A stretch of DNA of 50,657 nt from the NCBI RefSeq assembly GCF_001590985.1, contig NZ_BCTX01000036.1, positions 1-50,657 on the forward strand, in the 5' to 3' direction. Positions 17,040 to 24,547 of the stretch are shown piece by piece. The notes below the pieces were generated by a model. The model was not told the origin of the DNA, made no database searches, and was given only the letters and a program-made list of their open reading frames with translations. The stretch's first letter is position 1. Each line of letters opens with the position of its first letter. The stretch comes from Novosphingobium naphthalenivorans NBRC 102051. GTDB taxonomy: Bacteria; Pseudomonadota; Alphaproteobacteria; Sphingomonadales; Sphingomonadaceae. The translations under genes were made by a program, and so were the position numbers.

Positions 17040-17275
17040 GATAGAGTAGCATCTGTTTGCCAGCGGTGAAGCGTCAAAGCTGATCCGAGGGCGGTGTCCC
17101 GCGAGGGAACGCAGGGACGAACGATCTGCGAAGGTAGTCAGATGGGCGGAAAAGCCCGCATCGAGTCAATGCAACGTTCGCCTCTGTGAGACCCGATACA
17201 GCACGACCAGCCTGCGGCTCGGCCAGTGCGGACAGATCCATGAAACCCTCAAGGGATCACACCGCCTAGCTCTGC
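17040..17275 (+). ncRNA. Possible bridge RNA region of the IS110 element
   Basis: Non-coding 3' end of the element, where IS1111-subgroup members of the family carry their bridge RNA; the 5' non-coding part is only about 75 bases. It includes ACAGATCC at 17232-17239, identical to the IS5 sequence at the right insertion border (17280-17287). That match could reflect a target-guide loop but could be chance. Confidence 0.3.
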
Positions 17276-17292
17276 AATTACAGATCCGGACC

Positions 17293-17759
17293 CTAGACGC
17301 CTTCCGCTTTCAAAAACTGCTGCCGTTCAAACTCGACGGGCGACAGCATCCCGTTCCTGACCTGCTTGCGCACCGGGTTGTAGAACATCTCGACGTAATC
17401 GAACACGTCCTGTCGGGCTTCCTCGCGTGTTTTGTAGGTCCGGCGACGGATGCGCTCACGCTTGAGCGACGAGAAGAAGCTCTCGGCCACAGCGTTGTCG
17501 TGGCAGTTGCCACGTCGGCTCATCGAGTGCTTCAGATTGTGAGCCCGGATGAACGCAGCCCAGTCCATGCTGGTGAACTGCGAGCCCTGGTCCGAATGGA
17601 TCAGCACCCGCTGCTTTGGTTTGCGCCGCCATACCGCCATGTGCAGTGCCTGCAGCACCACATCGGTGGTCTGCCGGCTCTGCATCGACCAACCCACTAC
17701 CCGACGGGAATAGAGATCGATCACGACGGCCAGATAGGCAAAGCCTTCCAGGGTGCGGA
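17293..17759 (-). CDS. IS3 transposase OrfB, 3' exon
   Basis: 155 codons plus two bases, encoding the C-terminal part of the integrase domain: AYLAVVIDLYSRRVVGWSM, the second Asp in LIHSDQGSQFTS and the Glu in AVAESFFSSLKRE. The last codon (TAG) is formed at the IS5 insertion site. It is separated from the 5' part by the group II intron; joining at 17759 and 19999 gives ...ITY-I-RTLE... in frame. Confidence 0.8.
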
Positions 17760-17794
17760 GTGGAGTAGGAAGCGCATAAGCGCTTCCCCTCCCC

Positions 17795-17828
17795 GAACCG
17801 TACGTGCACCTTTCAGCGCATACGGCTC
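17795..17828 (-). ncRNA. Group II intron domain V
   Basis: 34 bases on the minus strand starting GAGCCGTATGCG and ending GTACGGTTC, forming the conserved hairpin with a GAAA-type loop. Key element of the ribozyme active site. A domain VI-like hairpin (AAGCGC-TTAT-GCGCTT) follows before the 3' splice site. Confidence 0.9.
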
Positions 17829-17833
17829 TCCAT

Positions 17834-19348
17834 TCAACCTTGGCCCATGGCCATGGCGACATCATGATAGCGAGAAGTGACGGTGTTTCGGAGTTCGTCC
17901 CTGAAGATGTAGGGATTTCGCTCCGGGTTCCGCCACCGGAACTGCATCTTCTGGCTGGTGACCAGTCGTCGCAGCGCCTTGCCGACGGCATTGCCCTGAT
18001 TGCTCCGGTCGTAAATCAGCCACGTCTTTGCTTGGCCGATTGCCGGCACGCGGTACCATTTGCGCATCAAGGGCTTGATACGGGATCGGTACTTCTGCGC
18101 CAACCAGTGCGCCATTTTCCAGAACACGACGGTGTCGATGCGCCGGAATGTGCGCGCCGTGAAGTCGGTGAACTTATAGAACGCAGCCCAGCCCACCAGT
18201 TGGCGGTTCAGGCTGTCGATCATGTCCACCGCGGCAACCTCATGATTGCCGGAGAGCGCCTCGACCAGTCGGCGAGCGAAGGTCTTGGCTTTCTCCTTGG
18301 GTATCGTCGAGACCACGGACATGCGTCCGCTCGATCCCCGCCTGCGGATAATCCGGTGCCCGAGGAACACGAACCCGTCGTTGACGTGGGTGATATGGGT
18401 CTTGTCCATATTCAACGTCAGCTTCAGGCCGTCTTCCAGAAAGGCCCGGCATTCCTCGCGGATGGCCTCGGCATGTGCCTTGGTGCCCTTGACGATGACG
18501 ACGAAGTCGTCGGCGTAGCGGCAGTAGGCGACAGCAGGTTTCCATTGCCGGTTCTCGCGAACCGTGATGGGGCGTCCCTGCTGGATGCCGAAGTTCCATG
18601 CCCAGCGATCCTTTCGCGCCTTGGCGCTCAGGTATTTCGCCTCCAGCCACGCATCAAACTCATGGAGCATGATGTTGGACAGGAGCGGCGACAGCACGCC
18701 GCCTTGCGGAACACCTTCACTTGAGGCGACAAACAGGCCACGGTCAATGTGGCCTGCCTTCAGGAACCGCCAGAGCAGATCGACGAACCGATCATCCCGG
18801 ATACGCTGCCGGACGCAGCGAAGCAGAAGCCGGTGGTGGACGGTATCGAAGTAGCTCGCCAGATCACCTTCGATGATCCAGCGGCCCCGCGTTCCGGCGC
18901 CAGTATCCTGCAACTGTATCTTCACTGTCCGGACAGCGTGATGCACGCTGCGCTCCGGCCGGAAGCCGTAGGAGAGGCGATGGAAGTCGCTCTCCCAGAT
19001 CGGTTCCATGGCCATCAGCATCGCACGTTGGACGATGCGGTCTGTCAGGGTCGGGATACCCAGTGGACGTTTCTTGCCATTGGCTTTCGGGATATAGATT
19101 CGCCTGACCGGCTGCGGGGCGTAATTCCCCGTCAGCAAATCCGTCCGCAGACTGGCCAGATGTTCTGCCAGTCCAGCCTGCATCCGTTGCTTGTCCATTC
19201 CGTCGATGCCCGGGGTTTTGGCGCCGCTAGACGCCAGCACGATCCGGGCCGCCTCGGCAAGCCACGCCCTGTCAGCAATGAGCCGGAGTAGGCGGTCGAA
19301 CCTGCGGTTCGGATCGCTCTCGGCCCATGTCGCGAGCTTGTGCTGCAT
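17834..19348 (-). CDS. ltrA: Group II intron reverse transcriptase/maturase
   Basis: 504 aa from the ATG ending at 19348 (a TTG five codons upstream is an alternative). RT motifs are present in order: RRIYIPKANGKKRPLGIPTL, YGFRPERSVHHAV, GDLASYFDTV, GVPQGGVLSPLLSNI and the catalytic YADD in YCRYADDFVV. A maturase (X) domain follows, and a basic C-terminal region that could bind DNA. I see no HNH endonuclease motif. All catalytic aspartates are kept, so it may be active in splicing and retromobility. Confidence 0.93.
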   Translation of the reverse strand: MQHKLATWAESDPNRRFDRLLRLIADRAWLAEAARIVLASSGAKTPGIDGMDKQRMQAGLAEHLASLRTDLLTGNYAPQPVRRIYIPKANGKKRPLGIPTLTDRIVQRAMLMAMEPIWESDFHRLSYGFRPERSVHHAVRTVKIQLQDTGAGTRGRWIIEGDLASYFDTVHHRLLLRCVRQRIRDDRFVDLLWRFLKAGHIDRGLFVASSEGVPQGGVLSPLLSNIMLHEFDAWLEAKYLSAKARKDRWAWNFGIQQGRPITVRENRQWKPAVAYCRYADDFVVIVKGTKAHAEAIREECRAFLEDGLKLTLNMDKTHITHVNDGFVFLGHRIIRRRGSSGRMSVVSTIPKEKAKTFARRLVEALSGNHEVAAVDMIDSLNRQLVGWAAFYKFTDFTARTFRRIDTVVFWKMAHWLAQKYRSRIKPLMRKWYRVPAIGQAKTWLIYDRSNQGNAVGKALRRLVTSQKMQFRWRNPERNPYIFRDELRNTVTSRYHDVAMAMGQG

Positions 19349-19998
19349 TTCACTGATTATCAAAGGTCTTCACCTCGTTTGGTCAGGTAGTTTGCACTTC
19401 AAGCAGATTGAACTGTCCCCCTTCGCCATGTGACAGGCTTTCCCTGTCGCGGACTACTACGGGGACTCCGCCAGCATGGTGGACATCGGGGCCAACTCCC
19501 TTGGCATTCCATCATGCCTTCCCTCGTTCATATGCTGGACTTTCGCGCGCTGGGGAGGCTGCCGGTCGCAGTCCTTGTCCTTGCGTCCCGCAAGTCGATG
19601 CCGATGCCATGGTCTGGCTGCATTCTCTCCATGGCTCCCTGCGGGCGACCTACATGTACGCCCGCATTCGGATGCCGCCGACATACGTCTCCGGCGCCAT
19701 CATCAGCATTCCGCCTGTTAAGCCGTGTAGGCGAAGGCGACATTTCAGCCCTCGGATGCGGATTAACCGGTTCGTGTTCCTCAACCTTCCAGCGCTACAG
19801 CCTCGGGGACCATCTCGGCGTAACGGCTTCGCCTCAATCCCCTTTACCTGCGGGCTACGTCACCCTGCCAGTTGACAGCAGGTCACCGCCGCTTGGGCTC
19901 ATGCCCCCTCACAGCAGAGGGCAAGGCATTCGTTCAATTCCTCCTTTCTCTTTTGCATTCCAACATACGCCTCCCGGACCATCCGGGACGAGGCGCAC

Positions 19999-20443
19999 TG
20001 TAGGTGATGTCTGTCACCCAGGCCCGATCTGGCGCAGCCACGTCGAACTGGCGATCCAGCGTGTTGTCGATTACCAAGGAAGGTTTGCCGCCATAGCTGC
20101 CGGGCCGCCGCTTGTAGCCGACCTGCGCCTTGATGCCCGCCAGCCTGGTCAACCGCGCAACACGGTTGGGGCAGCAGGTCTCGCCGTGATCCAACAGGTC
20201 ATCGTGCAGCTTGCGGTAGCCATAGACCTTGCCGCTGTCGTTCCAGGCCTGTCGTAGCAGCTCCGTCTGCCGAGCATCTTCCCGAGCCCGCTGGCTCAGC
20301 GGGCTCTTCTGCCAGGCGTAGAAACCACTGGGCTGGATGCGCAGGCACCGACACATCGACCGAACCGGGAACTGGCCACGATGCTCGGCAACAAACGCGT
20401 ATCTCACTTTGCATCCCTGGCGAAATACGCGGTGGCTTTTTTT
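19999..20443 (-). CDS. IS3 transposase OrfB, 5' exon
   Basis: The -1 frame relative to OrfA, carrying the N-terminal HTH_21 region (RSMCRCLRIQPSGFYAW, YGYRKLHDDL, CCPNRVARL) and the first catalytic Asp in the WVTDITY motif, where it is cut by the intron. It begins near a run of seven A on the coding strand (complement of 20437-20443), a standard slippery site for OrfAB fusion. Splicing of the intron would restore the complete DDE transposase. Confidence 0.8.
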
Positions 20444-20673
20444 AAGATGTCGCGCTCCTCGGTCACCCGGGCCAGTTCGCGCTTCAACTGGCGGATCTCG
20501 GCATCCTTGCCGGCATCGCCAGACACCACCTTCGCCAGTTGCCGCTTCCATGCATACAGCGAATGCTGACTGACGCCGAGACGCTCAGAAACCTCCGCTA
20601 CCGGATACCCTCGCTCGGTGATCTGGGCCACCGCATCACGCTTGAACTCATCACTGAAATTGGGCTTCCCCAT
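20404..20673 (-). CDS. IS3 transposase OrfA
   Basis: 89 aa with an N-terminal helix-turn-helix (FKRDAVAQITERGYPVAEVSERLGVS in outline) and a leucine-zipper-like C-terminal helix (AEIRQLKRELARVTEERDIL). Complete, with its own start. The A-run near the 3' end allows -1 frameshifting into OrfB. Confidence 0.88.
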   Translation of the reverse strand: MGKPNFSDEFKRDAVAQITERGYPVAEVSERLGVSQHSLYAWKRQLAKVVSGDAGKDAEIRQLKRELARVTEERDILKKATAYFARDAK

Positions 20674-20734
20674 CGTCGTCTCCTGTCCTCAAAATTAGGA
20701 TAGAAGGCGTCCAGAAATCTAGGGGCTACTCAAT

Positions 20735-21151
20735 CTTCGCCAGCGGATCTGGATCGTGCCAGCTGAGCGTATGAAGGCTGAGCGTGAGCATCGGGTGCCA
20801 TTGTCCGAGGCAGCGCTTGAAATTCTCAAGGCCACGCCTGCGAAGTCGCGGTCCGGTTTGATCTTCAAGAATTCGGCGATGGGCAATGCCCTCAGTATCA
20901 TGGCGATGCCCATGCTGCTGCGACGGATGGGCATCGAGGAAACCGTGCACGGTTTTCGCTCTACCTTTCGGGACTGGGCATCGGAGACTACCAATTTTCC
21001 GAATGAAGTATGCGAGATGGCGCTGGCGCACACCATTCCGGGCAAAGCGGAGGCCGCTTATCGAAGAGGAGACCTGTTCAACAAGCGCCGTAAACTGATG
21101 GACGCTTGGGCCAAGTATTGCGGCTGCAGCGCTGATTCGCTCGCCAAGTGA
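20735..21151 (+). pseudogene. Tyrosine integrase (P4 type), C-terminal fragment
   Basis: About 135 residues remain, starting at RIWIVPAERMK. Catalytic motifs of the C-terminal half are present: HGFRSTFRDWASE (His-x-x-Arg), the second His in ALAHT and the Tyr in EAAYRRG. The N-terminal part and the first catalytic Arg are gone; the reading frame runs directly into the IS3 right end at 20732. This is the remnant of an integrase of a genomic island or ICE. Confidence 0.85.
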
Positions 21152-21319
21152 TGTTGAAGGCCCGGTGCATTTAGCAATGTGCCGGGTCTTCAATTGTGTG
21201 CTTTGGGGGTTAGACAGCGGGGTTAGACCTGCGATCTGGATCGTTTGTTCGGCTTATTGATGTCAGTAGAAAAATGTTCAGGACGCTTGCCTGCTTGAAG
21301 CGGGCGATGAGGCGCCGCC

Positions 21320-21889
21320 TCAATAGACGCCCCATGAGGCGTATTCGTCGTAGTTCGGGGTCTCGGTGGCATTGACGACTTTGTCGACCGGGACCAGGAT
21401 CACGGCGGGCTTTCCGCGCGCCAGCGCTCGGGCGATCGCTGGGCCGATGTCCTCTTCGCGCTCGACATATTCGCCGTAAGCGCCGAATCCTTTGGCGACC
21501 ATGTCCAGTCTGACTCCGTCGCCCCAGTGTGCCTCCGTTTCGGGAGAATTCGGACCGAGCGTTCGGCGATAGACACCGACTCCAAGCCCTCAGGCGTAGT
21601 CGCAACTCACTACGCAGATCACCGGGGGCTGCTTGCGAACGGCTGTTTCGAGTTCGGAAATGTGGAACATGAACGAGGAGTCGCCCGTCAGCAGCATCAC
21701 CGGCCTCTGCCGCTCTGCGGCGAGGGCAGCGCCGATCGCATAGGGCAATCCGGTCCCGAGATGTCCGAGGTTCTGGTTCCACAGCACGTCGCACGGTCGC
21801 GCCTGCGAGTAGGTCCAGGTAAAGATCGTGATGGCACCGCCGTCGCGCACCATGATGCCGTTGTCGGGGAATGCGATTGTTGCCTCGAC
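21320..21889 (-). pseudogene. Thiamine-diphosphate enzyme, 5'-truncated with in-frame stop
   Basis: The C-terminal third of an acetolactate synthase/benzoylformate decarboxylase-type protein: NLGHLGTGLPYAIGAALA, the ThDP-binding GDSSFMFHISELETAV and a KPAVILVPVDK segment. In one frame throughout, but a TGA (complement of 21587-21589 area, after VVSCDYA) replaces an expected Trp codon before GLGVGVYRR. The 5' part ends abruptly at 21889 at an IS21-type end. Not functional. Confidence 0.75.
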
Positions 21890-21940
21890 TGTAGATTTCC
21901 ACTGAGAGTTGGCCCGGGATTTCCATCGAGAAGTGGCTCG
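21890..21940. mobile_element. IS21-type terminal sequence, remnant
   Basis: TGTAGATTTCCACTGAGAG at 21890 followed by a second similar copy GATTTCCATCGAGAAGTGG; repeated GATTTCCA-type motifs starting with TGT are typical of IS21-family ends. No IstAB genes are present. It joins the broken ThDP gene to the broken IS256 transposase, so an IS21 element probably caused a deletion here. Confidence 0.45.
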
Positions 21941-22782
21941 GCGCGATAGATGCTGCGCAGGGAAGCTGCGATGGCCTTCCGGTCCGTCCACAACGCAAAG
22001 CCCATCGAGTTACGGATCAGATGCACAATGCAGGTCTGGACCACCGTTTGCGGGAACACGGCGTTGATGGCATCGGGGAAGCCCTTCAATCCGTCGACGA
22101 CGGCAATGAGGATGTCGGCCACACCCCGGTTCTTGAGCTCGTTCATGACGCGCATCCAGAACTTCGCCCCCGCGGTCTGCTCGATCCACATCCCGAGGAT
22201 TTCCTTGGTCCCGTCGGGCAGGATACCGAGCGCGATGTACACCGCCTTGTTACGGACAAAGACCTCATCCCGGATTTTGACCCGGATCGCGTCGAAGAAG
22301 ACCAGCGGGTAGCAGGCATCAAGCGGCCGTCCTTGCCATTCAGCGACGGTTTCCAGCACGGCGTCGGTCACCGTCGAGATTAGGTCCGGCGACACATCGA
22401 TGCCGTAAAGCTCCTCCAGGTGTCCCCGGATCTCACGCACCGTCATGCCGCGCGCATACATCGAGATGATCTTGTCGTCGAAGTCCGGGAAGCGCCGCTG
22501 GTATTTGGCGATCAACTTGGGATCGAACGTGCCCTGCCGGTCACGCGGAATGTCCAGCGTCAGCTTCGAAGAACCGGTCAGCATCGTCTTCTTCGAGGTG
22601 CCGTTGCGGCGATTGCCGATCCCCACCTCGGCTTCCGATTCGAGATGATCGTCCAGTTCGGCGGCAAGCATCCGCTCCGAAAGCGCCTTCTTCAGTTCAG
22701 CAATCAAGCCGTCCTTGGCAAACAAATCCTGCGGATCACGCCCTGACAGCAACTGATCCAGTAACTCCTTGTCGATCGCCAT
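21941..22782 (-). pseudogene. IS256-family transposase, 3'-truncated
   Basis: About 280 residues. The ATG ending at 22782 is chosen because AAAGGA precedes it. Visible are RNGTSKKTMLT, SMYARGMTVREI, the first catalytic Asp in VFFDAIRVKIRD and the second in AVVDGLKGF. Similarity stops after a SLRSIYRAE segment; the last quarter with the catalytic Glu is missing. The element's other end appears to be GGCCTGTCAGTAATTTTGTG on the minus strand near 22842. Confidence 0.85.
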
Positions 22783-22844
22783 ATCGATGGTCCTTTCCAT
22801 TCCATCTATATGACCTCGCGCACAAAATTACTGACAGGCCCCGC

Positions 22845-23136
22845 TCAGGTGTCGCTTCATTCGCGGAAAACCCGCAGAAACTGCGAAAGGAGGCACGATT
22901 GTCGAGCGCTTCGGCCAGCTTCATGTCGAACAGGTCGTACCAGATCGAAAGAAGCAGGGCCCTGAACATCGCTATTGGAAGGCAGGAGGCTCCCCCTTGG
23001 CAGCCCGATAGAGAGGATCAAGAAGCACCGCGACCGAGTTCCAGTCGATCAGCCTGCCAAGCTCGTCGAGCGTTGATGAGGGCCGCGTCCGTCCGGCAAA
23101 ACCAAACTGCTGCTGACCGATCGAACGCTGCGCCAT
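22845..23136 (-). pseudogene. IS5-family transposase N-terminal fragment, frameshifted
   Basis: Starts MAQRSIGQQQFGF and continues through LDELGRLIDW to EPPAF, where one missing base shifts the frame into MFRALLLSIWYDLFDMKLAEAL and FCGFSANEATPER, the N-terminal region of another IS5-family subgroup. It is cut off by the IS256 element. The catalytic domain is absent. Confidence 0.7.
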
Positions 23137-23276
23137 GGCCACCCCTCATCCTTGGAAAGCCGATAGAATCAGCGTTCAACGCTCCTGTCTACGCCCATCC
23201 GCGCAAAGGTCTCATTAGCCATCCAGATCCGAATCTGTTCCATTAACACCTCGCTCAAGTGAGTCCTAGAGCGAGG

Positions 23277-23471
23277 TCACTTGGGCGCCTCGCGATGTGT
23301 GAGTGGAGCGCCACGTTGCCGTTCCACCATAGAACCTTCTTGCCAGAGCACCTTGCAAATGACCGTTTCATATGCGGATTCTAGAAGGCCGCGTCCGATT
23401 TCGCGGTGAATGTGAAAGACACAATTCACCGCAATGCGAGGAAGGCGGTGAATGTCCCAATGACGCGGCAT
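23277..23471 (-). pseudogene. GxxExxY protein fragment
   Basis: 64 codons. The segment VFHIHREIGRGLLESAYETV contains the GxxExxY signature (GLLESAY) of a small PD-(D/E)xK-like family, and ends soon after the VERQ motif where normal members continue for about 70 residues. The remaining tail is unrelated. Function of the family is unknown. Confidence 0.55.
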
Positions 23472-23492
23472 CTTGGCGCCTTGGCGGGAGAA

Positions 23493-24533
23493 TTAATCCA
23501 TCAGCCCGTGCGCGGCCTCGGGCTCGACCGACCAGGTCTGGCCCTTGGACAGCAGCTTGCCGAGATCGGCGGTCTTGCCTTCGATCAGCTTGGCGCGTTC
23601 GGCCACGACTTCGCTCTCGAAGGTCGGGCGCGGATCGTCGTAGATCACGCCGAGCGCCATCGGGAAGGCACCGAAAGGCATTTCCACCAGCATGTGGGCG
23701 AGGCCGCGGTTCTTGACGTTGTGCACCGCGACGCCCGCCGCCTGCCAATCGCCATCGGCCACGTCGACGACCTTGAGCGAAAGCGTATCGCAATCGAGCG
23801 CAAGGCCCTGTGTGCCCTTGGCGAACAGCAGCGGCTCGCCATCGCGGCACCAGACCTGCGTATCATCGGCGACTTTCTTCTGGGTGAAGTCGTCGAAGCG
23901 GTCCTTGTTGTAGACGATGCAGTTCTGGAAGATTTCCACGAACGCCGCGCCCTTGTGGTTGTAGGCCGCGATGAGAACCTCGGGCAGGTCCTTCGAGATG
24001 TCGTAGCCGCGCGCCACGAAGCGCGCGCCCGCGCCCAGCGCGAAGGCGCAGGGCAGCGCCGGACGGTCGACCGAACCGATCGGGCTGGTCGGCGAATTGG
24101 TGCCCACACGGCTCGTCGGCGAGTACTGGCCCTTGGTGAGGCCGTAGATCTCGTTGTTGAACAGCATGATCTGGCAGTCGAGATTGCGGCGCAGCACGTG
24201 CATCGTGTGGTTGCCGCCGATCGACATGCCGTCGCCGTCACCCGTCACCAGCCAGACGTCGAGGTCCGGGTTGGCGAGCTTGATGCCGGTCGCGAACGCA
24301 GGCGCGCGGCCGTGGATGGTGTGGAAGCCGTAGCTTTCGACATAGTACGGGAAACGGCTGGAGCAGCCGATGCCCGAGACGAACACGGTATTCTTCGGAT
24401 CCGCATTCACCATCGGCAGCGTGCGCTGCACGGCTTTCAGGATCGCATAGTCGCCGCAACCGGGGCACCAGCGCACTTCCTGGTCGGTTTCCCAGTCCTT
24501 GAGCGTGGTCTGGATGGGGGTCATGTCGTTCAT
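23493..24533 (-). CDS. korB: 2-oxoacid:ferredoxin oxidoreductase, beta subunit
   Basis: 346 aa. This ThDP-binding subunit pairs with the alpha subunit encoded directly upstream to convert a 2-oxoacid (most often 2-oxoglutarate) plus CoA into an acyl-CoA with reduction of ferredoxin. Visible: the WCPGCGDY motif (residues 22-29), GIGCSSR, and the ThDP/Mg site GDGDG at 98-102 followed by NNEIYGLTKGQ. Length is normal for KorB. The gene lies 14 bases after korA. The substrate cannot be told from sequence. Confidence 0.93.
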   Translation of the reverse strand: MNDMTPIQTTLKDWETDQEVRWCPGCGDYAILKAVQRTLPMVNADPKNTVFVSGIGCSSRFPYYVESYGFHTIHGRAPAFATGIKLANPDLDVWLVTGDGDGMSIGGNHTMHVLRRNLDCQIMLFNNEIYGLTKGQYSPTSRVGTNSPTSPIGSVDRPALPCAFALGAGARFVARGYDISKDLPEVLIAAYNHKGAAFVEIFQNCIVYNKDRFDDFTQKKVADDTQVWCRDGEPLLFAKGTQGLALDCDTLSLKVVDVADGDWQAAGVAVHNVKNRGLAHMLVEMPFGAFPMALGVIYDDPRPTFESEVVAERAKLIEGKTADLGKLLSKGQTWSVEPEAAHGLMD

Positions 24534-24547
24534 GGTATTCGGTCCCC

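Larger units (their letters stand above)
15957..17275 (+). mobile_element. IS110-family element inserted in the IS5
   Basis: About 1.3 kb between a TAATTGC (about 15951) and a GCAATTA (about 17274) that belong to the interrupted IS5 end; exact borders are uncertain because the family lacks clear inverted repeats. It holds one transposase gene and a 235-base non-coding 3' part. Confidence 0.65.
15115..17293 (+). mobile_element. IS5-family (IS427-group-like) element containing an IS110 insertion
   Basis: The left end GGGTCCGGACCC (from 15115) and the right end, GGGTCCGGATCTG on the minus strand from 17293, are inverted repeats flanked by TA on both sides (15113-15114 and 17294-17295), the duplication expected for this group. 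Its transposase is in two overlapping frames. An IS110-family element sits in its right end between a TAATTGC and a GCAATTA; without it the IS5 is about 0.86 kb, a typical length. Confidence 0.75.
17760..19998 (-). mobile_element. Group II intron with maturase, inserted in IS3 orfB
   Basis: On the minus strand the intron starts GTGCGCC at 19998 and ends in CTCCAC at 17760, matching the GUGYG...AY rule. Domain V is canonical (17795-17828). IBS1 (ACCTACA, exon bases 20005-19999) is complementary over seven bases to TGTAGGT inside the intron at 19654-19648, about 345 bases from the 5' end, a fitting EBS1. Length is 2,239 bases. The 5' 650 bases (19349-19998) are the structured domains I-III and hold no gene. 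Confidence 0.9.
15094..20732 (-). mobile_element. IS3-family element broken up by IS5, IS110 and group II intron
   Basis: Ends are inverted repeats: TGAATAGCCCCTAGTTTTCT at 15094 and, on the minus strand from 20732, TGAGTAGCCCCTAGATTTCT, followed inside by ACGCCTTC on both sides. Transposase OrfA and OrfB are on the minus strand. Removing the IS5/IS110 block (15115-17293 plus duplicated TA) and the intron (17760-19998) leaves about 1.2 kb, the normal IS3 size. Flanking bases (GAT left, ATC right) are not a direct repeat, so a target duplication is missing. That suggests rearrangement after insertion. Confidence 0.8.

Noticed and set aside
19400..19990. Plus-strand open frames between the intron maturase and the IS3 5' exon
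   Set aside because: This stretch is the structured 5' part of the group II intron (domains I-III); the frames have no protein features.
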